Shown here: one piece after another, positions 13,576 to 21,507 of the stretch | Layout of the letters: each line of letters starts with the position of its first letter | Numbering within the stretch: the stretch's first letter is position 1 | NCBI RefSeq assembly: GCF_000215105.1 | Contig: NC_015588.1 | Coordinates: 1,488,001-1,552,000, forward strand | Direction: 5' to 3' | DNA length: 64,000 nucleotides | DNA from: Isoptericola variabilis 225 | Lineage (GTDB): Bacteria > Actinomycetota > Actinomycetes > Actinomycetales > Cellulomonadaceae | Notes under the pieces: model-generated | What the model saw: the letters and a program-made list of their open reading frames with translations, nothing else | Told to the model about the DNA's origin: nothing | Databases searched by the model: none | Made by a program: the position numbers and the translations under genes

Positions 13576-14043
13576 GTGAGCTCGCTCGAGCAGATGTACC
13601 AGCAGGTGATCCTGGACCACGCGAAGCACCCCGTGGGCCGGGGCCTGGTCGACGTGCCCGCGGGGCACAAGGCGGGGGAGTCGCACCAGGTCAACCCGAC
13701 GTGCGGCGACGAGGTGACGCTCCGCGTCGACGTCGACGGCTCGACCGTGGCCGGGGTGTCGTGGGAGGGCCAGGGCTGCTCGATCTCGCAGGCCTCGACG
13801 TCGGTCATGACCGAGCTCGTCACCGGGCGCGACCTGGCCGAGGTGGAGCGCCTCGACGCGATCTTCCACGACCTCATGACCTCGCGCGGCAAGGGCCTCG
13901 ACGACGACGAGGCGCTCGACGCCCTCGGCGACGCGACGGCGTTCACAGGGGTCTCCCAGTACCCCGCCCGCATCAAGTGCGCGCTGCTCGGCTGGGCGGC
14001 GCTCAAGGACTCGCTCGTGCGCAGCGGCGCGCTGGCGGGCTGA
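13576..14043 (+). CDS. sufU: Zinc-dependent sulfurtransferase SufU
   Basis: This 155-residue IscU/NifU-like protein has three cysteines, in NPTCGDEVTL, GQGCSISQAS and RIKCALLGW, and the acidic zinc ligand of the first motif. The roughly 20-residue insertion between the second and third cysteine regions marks SufU rather than IscU. SufU accepts the persulfide from SufS through zinc-ligand exchange and passes it to SufBCD. It starts with GTG after a GGGAGGA ribosome binding site. Confidence 0.95.
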   Translation: MSSLEQMYQQVILDHAKHPVGRGLVDVPAGHKAGESHQVNPTCGDEVTLRVDVDGSTVAGVSWEGQGCSISQASTSVMTELVTGRDLAEVERLDAIFHDLMTSRGKGLDDDEALDALGDATAFTGVSQYPARIKCALLGWAALKDSLVRSGALAG

Positions 14044-14055
14044 ACCGGAGGAAGC

Positions 14056-14388
14056 ATGACCGAGGACATCCAGACGAGCCCGACGACGGCCGCCGACGTC
14101 GAGGAGGCGCTGCGCGACGTCATCGACCCCGAGCTCGGCATCAACGTCGTCGACCTGGGCCTCGTCTACGGCATCCAGGTGGACCAGAACAACCACGCGA
14201 CGATCGACATGACGCTCACGTCGGCCGCGTGCCCGCTGACCGACGTCATCGAGGACCAGTCCGCGACCGCGCTCGAGGGCATCGTCACCGGCTTCCGCAT
14301 CAACTGGGTCTGGATGCCGCCGTGGGGCCCGGAGAAGATCACCGACGAGGGCCGTGAGCAGCTCAGGATGCTGGGCTTCAACGTCTGA
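14056..14388 (+). CDS. sufT: SufT / MIP18-family Fe-S maturation protein (DUF59)
   Basis: This 110-residue protein of the MIP18/DUF59 family has the hallmark DVIDPELGINVVDLGLVYGI near residue 21 and a cysteine in SAACPLTDVI, which is implicated in cluster handling. SufT homologues at the end of suf operons help deliver Fe-S clusters to target enzymes. The ATG lies 12 bases after the sufU stop and has a GGAGGAAG site, so this is the last gene of the operon. Confidence 0.92.
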   Translation: MTEDIQTSPTTAADVEEALRDVIDPELGINVVDLGLVYGIQVDQNNHATIDMTLTSAACPLTDVIEDQSATALEGIVTGFRINWVWMPPWGPEKITDEGREQLRMLGFNV

Positions 14389-14398
14389 GGAAGCGACA

Positions 14399-14506
14399 AC
14401 GCCGGGCCCGAGTGTGTGGCCCGCCGCCGCCGAGCTCGCGCCCGACGACCTCGCCGAGCGAGCCGCGCGGGCCGGGTGCGAGCGCGAGCCGCGGGTGCGC
14501 CTGTGA
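14399..14506 (+). pseudogene. Possible C-terminal remnant of a lost gene
   Basis: The 121 bases between sufT and the convergent metallopeptidase gene contain a frame with strongly protein-like composition, reading PSVWPAAAELAPDDLAERAA and ending PRVRL before a TGA. The third-codon-position GC bias matches real genes in the window, but there is no start with a ribosome binding site in front of it. The likeliest explanation is the tail of a deleted gene. No family is recognised, and a 28-residue peptide from a GTG at 14414 cannot be excluded. Confidence 0.25.
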
Positions 14507-14509
14507 GCG

Positions 14510-15397
14510 CTACAGCGACTCGGCGGACATCGCGTCGCAGTCCGCCATCGTGCCGCCGTTGTACCCGATCGTGAACCAGCGCACCCGCTGGTCGGACGTG
14601 CCGTGCGTGAAGCCCTCGGGGTTGATCTGGCCCTGGGTCTGCTGCTGGATGTGGTCGTCGCCGACGGCGGCCGCGGCGTCGAGCGCCTGGCGCAGCTGCT
14701 CCTCGGTGATCGGGTCGAAGAAGGTCAGCCCGGTGTCGGGGTCGCGCTCGCTGGCGCCGCTGCCGATCGCCATGCCGGCGAGGCAGTCGGCCATGAGCTC
14801 GAGGCGCACCGAGTCCGACTCGGGGCCGGAGTCGCGCCGGTCGGCCGCGTCCATGACCCCCGTGACGTTCTGGATGTGGTGTCCCATCTCGTGCGCCGTG
14901 ACGTACGCCTCGGCGAGCGGGCCGCCCTCGGCGCCGAACTGCGACTGCAGCAGGTCGAAGAACGTGAGGTCCATGTAGATGGTCTGGTCGGGCGGGCAGT
15001 AGAACGGTCCGGTGGCGCTCGACGCCGCGCCGCACCCGGTGCTCGTCGAGCCGGAGAAGCTCTCGACCGGCGGCTCCACGTACTCGACCTGCGCCTGCTG
15101 GGGGAGGACCCGCGCCCAGTAGGCGTCGAGGAACTGCACGGTCGCGGACAGCCGGCACTCGCGGTCCGTGTTGGCCTGGTCCGCGGTGCAGTCGCCGACG
15201 TACTGTTCCTGCCCGGCCCCCGCGCCCTGGGGCGCGGCCGGCTGGCCCTGGAGGATCTGGGACGGGTCGCCGCCCAGCAGCATGACCACGACCGCCACGA
15301 GGATGGTCCCGATGCCGCCGCCCACGGCGATCCCGCGCCCCCGGCCGCCGCGCCGGACGCGGCCGCCCTCGAACTGCCCACCCTCGCTGAACGTCAC
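14510..15397 (-). CDS. Membrane-anchored zinc metallopeptidase (YpfJ/KPN_02809 family)
   Basis: This 295-residue protein has a short Gly/Arg-rich cytoplasmic N-terminus, one membrane helix (residues about 28-42) and an extracytoplasmic domain with the zincin motif HEMGHH at residues 169-174. Five or six cysteines outside the membrane (GDC, REC, TGCGA, FYC, ADC) suggest disulfides. The family is called neutral zinc metallopeptidase, but its substrates are unknown. The GTG start lies 6 bases after a TACCGT hexamer (15404-15409 on this strand), suggesting a leaderless message. The gene is divergent from the ABC-F gene across 142 bases. Confidence 0.88.
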   Translation of the reverse strand: MTFSEGGQFEGGRVRRGGRGRGIAVGGGIGTILVAVVVMLLGGDPSQILQGQPAAPQGAGAGQEQYVGDCTADQANTDRECRLSATVQFLDAYWARVLPQQAQVEYVEPPVESFSGSTSTGCGAASSATGPFYCPPDQTIYMDLTFFDLLQSQFGAEGGPLAEAYVTAHEMGHHIQNVTGVMDAADRRDSGPESDSVRLELMADCLAGMAIGSGASERDPDTGLTFFDPITEEQLRQALDAAAAVGDDHIQQQTQGQINPEGFTHGTSDQRVRWFTIGYNGGTMADCDAMSAESL

Positions 15398-15465
15398 GGC
15401 CCCACGGTAGGGCCGCGCGGGCGTCCTCGCCCGATATTCCGGCGCCTGCCGCCCAGCGGACGCCG

Positions 15466-15539
15466 TAGACTCGTGGGGCTGCTCGCGGCCCCGAGGGCCT
15501 CGCCGGGCGGCCCCACCCCCCACCTGAGGAAGCACCCCT
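15466..15539 (+). promoter_or_regulatory. ABC-F promoter and long leader
   Basis: TAGACT at 15466-15471 is a good -10 candidate for the ABC-F gene and would give a leader of about 60 bases, unlike the leaderless pattern of many neighbours. The leader holds a short GGCCC/GGGCC hairpin around 15487-15499 and ends with TGAGGAAG as ribosome binding site. Leaders of ABC-F genes often carry translation-sensing attenuators. No clear leader peptide or run of T residues was seen, so that role is speculative. Confidence 0.35.
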
Positions 15540-17138
15540 GTGATCACCGCACACGACGTCGAGCTGCGCGTCGGCGCCCGTGTCCTGCTCCACGGCGCGA
15601 CGTTCCGCATCTCCGCCGGCGACCGCATCGGCCTCGTCGGCCGCAACGGCGCGGGCAAGACGACGCTGACCAGGACGCTCGCGGGGGAGACGCAGCCCAC
15701 GGGCGGGCGGATCACCCGCGGCGGCGAGGTGGGCTACCTCCCGCAGGACCCGCGCACGGGCGACCTGGACGTCGTCGCGATGGACCGCGTGCTCGGCGCC
15801 CGGGGGCTCGACCGCATCGTGAGGCAGATGCGCGAGACCGAGGGTGCGATGGCGTCCGCGGACCCGGACACGCAGGCCGCCGCGCTCGAGCGGTATCCCA
15901 AGCTCGAGGCGCGCTTCCTCGCCGCGGGCGGCTACGCGGCCGAGTCCGAGGCGCACCGCATCACGAGCAACCTCGGCCTGGACGAGCGCGTGCTCGCCCA
16001 GCCGCTCGGCACGCTCTCGGGCGGCCAGCGCCGTCGCATCGAGCTCGCGCGGATCCTCTTCTCCGGCGTCGAGACCCTGCTGCTCGACGAGCCGACGAAC
16101 CACCTCGACGCCGACTCCATCCTGTGGCTGCGCGACTACCTGCGGTCGTACAACGGCGGCTTCGTCGTCATCAGCCACGACGTCGAGCTCCTGCGCGCGA
16201 CGGTGAACAAGGTCTTCCACCTGGACGCCAACCGCGGCGAGCTCGACCAGTACAACCTGGGCTGGGACGCCTACCTCGAGCAGCGCGAGACCGACGAGCG
16301 CCGTCGCCGGCGCGAGCGCGCCAACGCCGAGAAGAAGGCGGGCGCGCTCCTCGCGCAGGCCGAGAAGATGCGCGCCAAGGCGACGAAGGCCACGGCGGCC
16401 CAGAACATGATGAAGCGCGCCGAGCGCATGCTGTCGGGCGTCGAGGGGGAGCGGGTCCAGGACCGCGTGGCGAAGCTGCGGTTCCCGACGCCGGCCCCGT
16501 GCGGCCGCACCCCGATCACCGCGCGCGAGCTGTCGAAGAGCTACGGCTCGCAGGAGGTCTTCGCGGGCGTCGACCTGGCGATCGACCGCGGCTCGCGCGT
16601 CGTCGTCCTCGGGCTCAACGGCGCGGGCAAGACGACGCTGCTGCGCATCCTCGCCGGCGTCGAGCAGCCCGACACGGGCGAGGTCGTGCCCGGGCACGGG
16701 CTCAAGCTCGGGTACTACGCCCAGGAGCACGACACGCTCGACATGGACGCGACCGTCGTGGAGAACCTGCGCCACGCCGCGCCCGACCTCACCGACACCC
16801 AGGTGCGCTCGGTCCTCGGGTCGTTCCTGTTCAGCGGCGACGACGCCGACAAGCCCGCGCACGTGCTGTCGGGCGGCGAGAAGACGCGCCTGGCGCTCGC
16901 GACGCTCGTCGTGTCGAGCGCGAACGTGCTGCTGCTCGACGAGCCGACCAACAACCTCGACCCGGCGTCGCGCGCCGAGATCCTCGGCGCGCTCAAGACG
17001 TACGAGGGCGCGGTCGTCATGGTCACGCACGACGACGGCGCGGTCGACGCGCTCGAGCCCGAGCGCGTGCTGCTCCTGCCCGACGGCGACGAGGACCTCT
17101 GGTCCGACGACTACGCCGAGCTCGTGTCCCTCGCCTGA
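15540..17138 (+). CDS. ABC-F family ribosome-associated ATPase
   Basis: This 532-residue cytoplasmic protein has two ABC domains in one chain and no membrane segment. The first has RNGAGKTTL, signature LSGGQRRRIEL and LLLDEPTNHLD. The second has LNGAGKTTLL, LSGGEKTRLAL and LLLDEPTNNLD. Between them lies a charged, Arg/Lys/Glu-rich linker (residues about 240-310), the segment that reaches into the ribosomal E site and peptidyl-transferase region in this family. ABC-F proteins regulate translation or protect ribosomes from antibiotics; which applies here cannot be told. The last 28 bases overlap the convergent SURF1 gene. Confidence 0.93.
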   Translation: MITAHDVELRVGARVLLHGATFRISAGDRIGLVGRNGAGKTTLTRTLAGETQPTGGRITRGGEVGYLPQDPRTGDLDVVAMDRVLGARGLDRIVRQMRETEGAMASADPDTQAAALERYPKLEARFLAAGGYAAESEAHRITSNLGLDERVLAQPLGTLSGGQRRRIELARILFSGVETLLLDEPTNHLDADSILWLRDYLRSYNGGFVVISHDVELLRATVNKVFHLDANRGELDQYNLGWDAYLEQRETDERRRRRERANAEKKAGALLAQAEKMRAKATKATAAQNMMKRAERMLSGVEGERVQDRVAKLRFPTPAPCGRTPITARELSKSYGSQEVFAGVDLAIDRGSRVVVLGLNGAGKTTLLRILAGVEQPDTGEVVPGHGLKLGYYAQEHDTLDMDATVVENLRHAAPDLTDTQVRSVLGSFLFSGDDADKPAHVLSGGEKTRLALATLVVSSANVLLLDEPTNNLDPASRAEILGALKTYEGAVVMVTHDDGAVDALEPERVLLLPDGDEDLWSDDYAELVSLA

Positions 17139-18025
17139 CCGGCGCCGTCGAGCAGCGCGTCCTCGTAGTCCTCGTCGGAGGTGCGACGCGGGCGCGCCGG
17201 GCGGCGCGGCTGGAGGTCGGACTCCTCGAGCAGCTCGCCCGCCGTGACCGTCACGGGACGGGTCTCGCGCCGCCACAGCAGCACGTACCCGGCGACCGCG
17301 CCGAGCGCGAACACGACCCACTGGAACGCGTAGCTCAGGTGCGAGCCAGGGTCCGTGTCGGGCGGCGGCAGGGCGCCGGGGGAGACGGCCGGCGCGGGGT
17401 CCTCGCTGCGCAGCTGCCCGTACGCGCCGACCATGCGGCCCTGCGCCCAGTCCGCCCCGCCGGGTGCCGCGGCCAGGACCTGCGCGGTGTTGATCGCCTG
17501 GACCTGCCCGTCGGGCGCACCCCGGCCCGACGCCGGCTCGTCCGCGCGCATCGTCACGACGGCGCGCACCTCGCCGTCGGGCGGTGCCGGGACGGTCGAC
17601 GGCGCGCTCGCGTCCTGCCCGAGCGGCACGAAGCCACGGTCCACCACGAGCACGATCTCGTCGCCGCCCGGCAGCTCGGCCTCGAACGGCACGAGCACGT
17701 GGAAGCCGGGCGTGCCGTGCACGGGCCGGTTGCGCAGCAGCACCGTGCCGTCCTCGACGTACCGGCCCTCGAGCTCCACGGGCCGCCAGACGTCGGCGGG
17801 GTCGAGGACAGCGCCGGGACCGTCGAGCAGGTCGGCGACCGGGACGGGCTCGGCCGAGTAGTTGGACTCCACGAGGTCGATCTGCGCCTCGCGGTCGGTG
17901 TACCGGTGCCACTGCCAGCGCGCGGCGACGAGGCACAGGACGGCGAGCAGGACCGCGGCGACGCCGAGCGTGAACCACTGCCGTCGCGTGCGCGGGACGC
18001 GGGCCTCGGGTGCCGGGGCCGTCAC
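17111..18025 (-). CDS. SURF1-family cytochrome c oxidase assembly protein
   Basis: This 304-residue protein has an N-terminal helix (residues about 17-36), a large extracytoplasmic domain and a C-terminal helix near residue 245 (HLSYAFQWVVFALGAVAGY), the SURF1 topology. The family blocks WRPVELEGRYV, LLRNRPVHGTPGFHVLVPF and LVVDRGFVPLG are clear. SURF1 assists heme a insertion into aa3 oxidase, so it works with the ctaA product encoded 13 kb away. A tail of about 40 charged residues follows the last helix. The GTG start overlaps the stop of the upstream 79-residue gene (GTGA), showing coupling. Confidence 0.9.
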   Translation of the reverse strand: MTAPAPEARVPRTRRQWFTLGVAAVLLAVLCLVAARWQWHRYTDREAQIDLVESNYSAEPVPVADLLDGPGAVLDPADVWRPVELEGRYVEDGTVLLRNRPVHGTPGFHVLVPFEAELPGGDEIVLVVDRGFVPLGQDASAPSTVPAPPDGEVRAVVTMRADEPASGRGAPDGQVQAINTAQVLAAAPGGADWAQGRMVGAYGQLRSEDPAPAVSPGALPPPDTDPGSHLSYAFQWVVFALGAVAGYVLLWRRETRPVTVTAGELLEESDLQPRRPARPRRTSDEDYEDALLDGAGQARDTSSA

Positions 18026-18261
18026 GCGGTCTCCAGCTCGTCGACCGGGACGGTCTGCTTCCAGAACGAGCGCGCGCCGAGGAACTGCTCGAGGTGCTCG
18101 CGGTGCGCGTCGCACGCGAGCCACACCTTGCGCCGCTCGGGCGTGTGCAGGCGGGGGTTGTTCCACAGCAGGCCCCAGACCGCCGGCTCGCCGCAGCCCT
18201 TCGCCGAGCACACGAGGTCGCCGGCGACGCGGTCCGCGCCGCCGGACAGCAGGTCGATCAT
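18022..18261 (-). CDS. Small Cys/His protein coupled to SURF1
   Basis: This 79-residue soluble protein is of unknown function. It has two close cysteines, VCSAKGCGEPAVW, and later ACDAHREHLEQFL, giving a C-x4-C...C-x2-H arrangement that could bind one zinc ion. The middle (WNNPRLHTPERRKVW) is basic and aromatic. Related actinobacterial proteins are sometimes mislabelled acetone carboxylase, which is not supported by size or motifs. Both ends overlap neighbours by four bases (ATGA with DUF3099, GTGA with SURF1), so it is a fixed part of this operon and may help oxidase assembly. That role is inferred from context alone. Confidence 0.8.
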   Translation of the reverse strand: MIDLLSGGADRVAGDLVCSAKGCGEPAVWGLLWNNPRLHTPERRKVWLACDAHREHLEQFLGARSFWKQTVPVDELETA

Positions 18262-18659
18262 CTCGTCTCCTGGTCGTCTCCCGGGCGGTCGCCCGGGTCG
18301 TCGTCGTGGGCCTCGTCCTGGTGCTCGACGACGCGCCCGGCGCCCGGCTCCGTGGTCGGCCCCGGGACCGGCCCGGTCGGCGCCGGGAGCTGCGCGTGCG
18401 CGGTCGGCGTGACCGGCGACGTGTCGTACGACACGCGGTCGCGGCCCGCGTTCGCGAACAGCACGGCCGAGTACGGGAGCACGACGGCGCCGACCACGAG
18501 CACCCAGCGCAGCCAGCCGTCGGCGAGGAAGATCGCGCCGAGGAAGCAGACGACGCGGATGCCCATCTGCACCAGGTACCGGGTCATGCGGCGGGACTGG
18601 TCGTCCGCGAGCGGCTCCGGCGCGCTGGTGATCGAGTGGACGGGCTCGGCGGGCCTCAT
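18258..18659 (-). CDS. DUF3099 domain membrane protein
   Basis: This 133-residue protein has a polar N-terminus containing the conserved HSITSAPEPLADDQSRRMTR stretch of DUF3099, two membrane helices (residues about 27-45 and 50-67), and a cytoplasmic tail that becomes very rich in Pro, Asp and Glu. The family is actinobacterial and has no assigned function. It leads a three-gene operon with the Cys/His protein and SURF1. The ATG lies 6 bases after TAGACT (18666-18671 on this strand), a good leaderless promoter. Confidence 0.85.
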   Translation of the reverse strand: MRPAEPVHSITSAPEPLADDQSRRMTRYLVQMGIRVVCFLGAIFLADGWLRWVLVVGAVVLPYSAVLFANAGRDRVSYDTSPVTPTAHAQLPAPTGPVPGPTTEPGAGRVVEHQDEAHDDDPGDRPGDDQETR

Positions 18660-18828
18660 CCAGCCAGTCTACGAGTCCTGGGGGCACCCACCGGTCTTGT
18701 AGGAATCCGACAAACTCGCCCGGCGGGCTGTGCCGCGCCGCGCGCGCTCGCGCCGTCGGGGGCGGGGTAGCGTCACCGGGGGCCCTGCGCGGCGCGGGAC
18801 CCGTCCGACCGACCGAGGAGGAACCGCG

Positions 18829-19566
18829 GTGAGCACCACGAGCCCGACCGAGCCCGCGACGAGGGGTCGCGTCGTCGTCGTGACCGGAGCAGCGCGCGGC
18901 ATCGGCCGCTCGATCGCCGAGCGGTTCGTCGCCGCCGGCGACACCGTCGCGACCCTCTACCGCGGCGGCGAGCTGCCCGACGGCGTGCACGGCTTCGTGG
19001 CCGACGTCACCGACACCGCGGCCGTCGACGCCGCGTTCACGCAGATCGAGAGCACGCTCGGCCCGGTCGAGGTGCTCGTGGCCAACGCCGGCGTCACCCG
19101 CGACCAGCTCCTCATGCGCATGAGCGACGAGGAGTTCACCACGGTCCTCGACGTCAACCTCACCGGCACGTTCCGCTGCGTGCGCCGCGCGTCGAAGGGC
19201 ATGATCCGCGCGCGCAAGGGCCGCATCGTGCTCGTCGGCTCGGTCGTCGGCCTCTACGGCGGCCCGGGTCAGGTCAACTACTCGTCGTCCAAGGCCGCGC
19301 TCGTCGGCATGGCCCGGTCCATCACCCGCGAGCTCGGCGCGCGCGGCATCACCGCCAACGTCGTCGCGCCCGGCTTCGTCGAGACCGACATGACCGCGGC
19401 GCTGCCCGAGAAGACGCAGGCCGAGTACAAGGCGTCGATCCCCGCGGGCCGGTTCGCGACCGCGGACGAGGTCGCCGGCGTCGTCGAGTTCCTCGCCTCC
19501 GACGCCGCCGCGTACGTCAGCGGCGCCGTGCTGCCGGTCGACGGCGGCCTGGGCATGGGCCACTGA
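18829..19566 (+). CDS. fabG: 3-oxoacyl-ACP reductase, FabG/MabA type
   Basis: This 245-residue short-chain dehydrogenase has the NADP(H) motif TGAARGIG, NAG in VLVANAGVTRDQLLMRM, the catalytic Ser in VLVGSVVGLYG and Tyr/Lys in YSSSKAAL, and the C-terminal FETDMT-like VETDMTAAL. The order fabG then fabI is that of mycobacterial mabA-inhA, which supports a role in type II fatty acid synthesis rather than a general SDR. The GTG start has a GAGGAGG ribosome binding site. The 169 bases upstream, shared with the divergent DUF3099 gene, hold both promoters; no further feature was identified there. Confidence 0.88.
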   Translation: MSTTSPTEPATRGRVVVVTGAARGIGRSIAERFVAAGDTVATLYRGGELPDGVHGFVADVTDTAAVDAAFTQIESTLGPVEVLVANAGVTRDQLLMRMSDEEFTTVLDVNLTGTFRCVRRASKGMIRARKGRIVLVGSVVGLYGGPGQVNYSSSKAALVGMARSITRELGARGITANVVAPGFVETDMTAALPEKTQAEYKASIPAGRFATADEVAGVVEFLASDAAAYVSGAVLPVDGGLGMGH

Positions 19567-19601
19567 TCCGTTACGCTCCCCCCACACCACGAAAGGTCAC
19601 C

Positions 19602-20369
19602 ATGGGTCTCCTCGAGGGCAAGAAGCTGCTCATCACGGGCGTCCTCACGGACAGCTCGATCGCGTTCCACACCGCGCGCCTCGCACAGCAGGAGGGCGCC
19701 GAGGTGGTCCTGTCGTCCTTCGGCCGGCAGATGAAGCTCACGCAGGCGTTCTCGCGCCGCCTGCCCACCGAGGCCCCCGTGGTCGAGCTCGACGTCACGA
19801 GCGGCGAGGACCTCGCCGCCCTGGCCGACCGCGTGCGCGAGCACGTGGACGGGCTCGACGGCGTCGTGCACTCCATCGGTTTCGCGCCGCAGTCGGTCAT
19901 GGGCGGCAACTTCCTCTCGGGCGAGTGGCCCGACGTCGCGACCGCGATCGAGATCTCCGCCTTCTCGCTCAAGTCCCTCGCCGTCGCGGCCAAGCCGCTC
20001 ATGACGTCGGGCGGCTCGCTCGTCGGTCTCACGTTCGACGCGCGCTACGCGTGGCCCGTCTACGACTGGATGGGCGTGGCCAAGGCCGCGTTCGAGGCGA
20101 CGAACCGGTATCTGGCCCGTGACCTCGGGCCCGAGGGCATCCGGTGTAACCTCGTCTCCGCCGGGCCTCTGCGCACCACGGCCGCGAAGTCGATCCCGGG
20201 CTTCGCGACCATGGAGGACGCCTGGCCGCAGCGGGCGCCGCTCGGCTGGGACCAGTCGAACCCGGAACCCGCCGCTCGCGCTGTCGCGGCACTCCTCTCG
20301 GACTGGTTCCCGGCGACGACGGGCGAGATCGTCCACGTCGACGGCGGAGTGCACGCGATGGGGCAGTGA
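19602..20369 (+). CDS. fabI: Enoyl-ACP reductase (NADH), InhA/FabI type
   Basis: This 255-residue enzyme carries out the last reductive step of each fatty acid elongation round. It starts GLLEGKKLLITGVLTDSSIA like InhA. The NAD region includes VVHSIGFAPQSVMGGNF and the catalytic Tyr and Lys are in YDWMGVAKAAFE with the Y-x6-K spacing typical of enoyl reductases. The loop GIRCNLVSAGPLRTTAAKSI follows, where triclosan and isoniazid-type inhibitors act in homologues. A GAAAGG ribosome binding site precedes the ATG. TACGCT at 19572-19577 may be its own -10 besides read-through from fabG. Confidence 0.95.
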   Translation: MGLLEGKKLLITGVLTDSSIAFHTARLAQQEGAEVVLSSFGRQMKLTQAFSRRLPTEAPVVELDVTSGEDLAALADRVREHVDGLDGVVHSIGFAPQSVMGGNFLSGEWPDVATAIEISAFSLKSLAVAAKPLMTSGGSLVGLTFDARYAWPVYDWMGVAKAAFEATNRYLARDLGPEGIRCNLVSAGPLRTTAAKSIPGFATMEDAWPQRAPLGWDQSNPEPAARAVAALLSDWFPATTGEIVHVDGGVHAMGQ

Positions 20370-20396
20370 ACCGACGGCACGACTGAGACGGGGCGC

Positions 20397-20948
20397 ATGA
20401 ACGCGGCGAAGCACGAGGACCACGCGACGACGGCCGTGCGCCGGCTCGTGCTGCTGCGCCACGCCAAGGCGGAGCCCGTCCGCGACACCGGGACGGACGC
20501 CGAGCGGCCGCTCGCGCTCAAGGGGCGCCGGCAGGCGTCAGGCGTCGGGATGGCGCTCACCGCCGCCGGGCTCGTGCCCGACCTCGCGCTCGTGTCGTCC
20601 GCGCTGCGCACCCGCCAGACGTGGGACCTCGCCCGCGCGCACCTCGACGGCGTCGACGCCGTCGTCGAGGTGCGCGACGAGCTGTACGAGGCGAGCGTCG
20701 GCGACGTGCTCGACCTCGTGCGCGCGGTCGACCCCGACGTCGGCACCGTGCTCGTCCTGGGCCACGAGCCCACCATGGCCGCGACCGCGGCGTACCTCGC
20801 CGGCCCGGGCTCGGACGACGCCGCGCTCGCCCAGGTGCGCGTCGGCGTCCCGACCGCGACGTACTCGGTGCTCGAGAGCGCCGAGCACCCGTGGTCCGAG
20901 TGGGGCAAGGGCGCCGCGCGGCTCGTCCACGTCGGACGCCCGTCCTAG
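20397..20948 (+). CDS. SixA-like histidine phosphatase
   Basis: This 183-residue member of the histidine phosphatase (phosphoglycerate mutase-like) superfamily carries the phosphoacceptor motif LLRHAKAEP (R-H-A/G) near residue 21 and the second histidine in LVLGHEPTMAATAAYL. This form resembles SixA, which dephosphorylates histidine phosphotransfer domains. In actinobacteria the physiological target is not known. Length is slightly above E. coli SixA. It lies 27 bases after fabI on the same strand and probably shares its transcript. It ends one base before the convergent hydrolase gene. Confidence 0.85.
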   Translation: MNAAKHEDHATTAVRRLVLLRHAKAEPVRDTGTDAERPLALKGRRQASGVGMALTAAGLVPDLALVSSALRTRQTWDLARAHLDGVDAVVEVRDELYEASVGDVLDLVRAVDPDVGTVLVLGHEPTMAATAAYLAGPGSDDAALAQVRVGVPTATYSVLESAEHPWSEWGKGAARLVHVGRPS

Positions 20949-20949
20949 C

Positions 20950-21507
20950 TCAGGGCGCGCCGAGGACCGCCGCCGTCGTCGTGACCTCCACGAGCGGCGC
21001 GTAGAGCCGCATCGCGTCGAGCGCACGCTCGTGGTCGGCCCGCGACGCGCCCGCGCACGCGTCGGCCGCGACGTGGACGCGTCGCCCGGCGTCGGCGGCC
21101 GGGAGCGCGGTCGACAGCACGCAGCAGTCGGTCGAGACGCCGGCGAGCACGAGGTCGGCCGCACCGTGCGTCGCGGCGTCGAGCTCGGGTCCCCACTTGC
21201 CGAACGTCGTGCGCGTCACGACCTGGCGGCCGGCCGGGTCGAGCTCGTCCACGAGGTCGTACAGCGGGGCGTCGGGAGGCACGAGCGCGAACGGCCACAG
21301 CGCGAAGTACGCGCGCCACGCACCCTCGGGCTCGGCGGGCGCGACGTACCGCGTGAAGACGACGCGGTCGCCGAACGCGTCGACGAGCCGCCGCGTCCCG
21401 GCGAGCGCGGTGGGGTAGTCGGGTGACGCCCACGGGCTGGGCGGGTGCGCGAAGACGTTCTGCATGTCGACGACGACGAGCCACGCGCCGTCGTCGACCA
21501 GGCTCAC
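20950..21507 (-). CDS. Isochorismatase-family cysteine hydrolase
   Basis: This 185-residue alpha/beta protein has the Asp-Lys-Cys triad of the family: Asp in LVVVDMQNVF, Lys in TTFGKWGPEL and Cys in AGVSTDCCVLSTALPA. Members include nicotinamidases and ureidoacrylate or N-carbamoyl amide hydrolases. The PSPW insertion after the first motif is not typical of nicotinamidase. The GTG start overlaps the NCS1 permease stop (GTGA), so the transported compound or a product of it is the likely substrate. A pyrimidine-related or amide compound is a reasonable guess, no more. Confidence 0.85.
   Translation of the reverse strand: MSLVDDGAWLVVVDMQNVFAHPPSPWASPDYPTALAGTRRLVDAFGDRVVFTRYVAPAEPEGAWRAYFALWPFALVPPDAPLYDLVDELDPAGRQVVTRTTFGKWGPELDAATHGAADLVLAGVSTDCCVLSTALPAADAGRRVHVAADACAGASRADHERALDAMRLYAPLVEVTTTAAVLGAP

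Noticed and set aside
14166..17978. Very long leftward open frame over 1,200 codons across several genes
   Set aside because: It runs antisense to sufT and ABC-F and in the wrong frame through the metallopeptidase and SURF1 genes; composition is Arg/Ala-rich and no domain continues through it.
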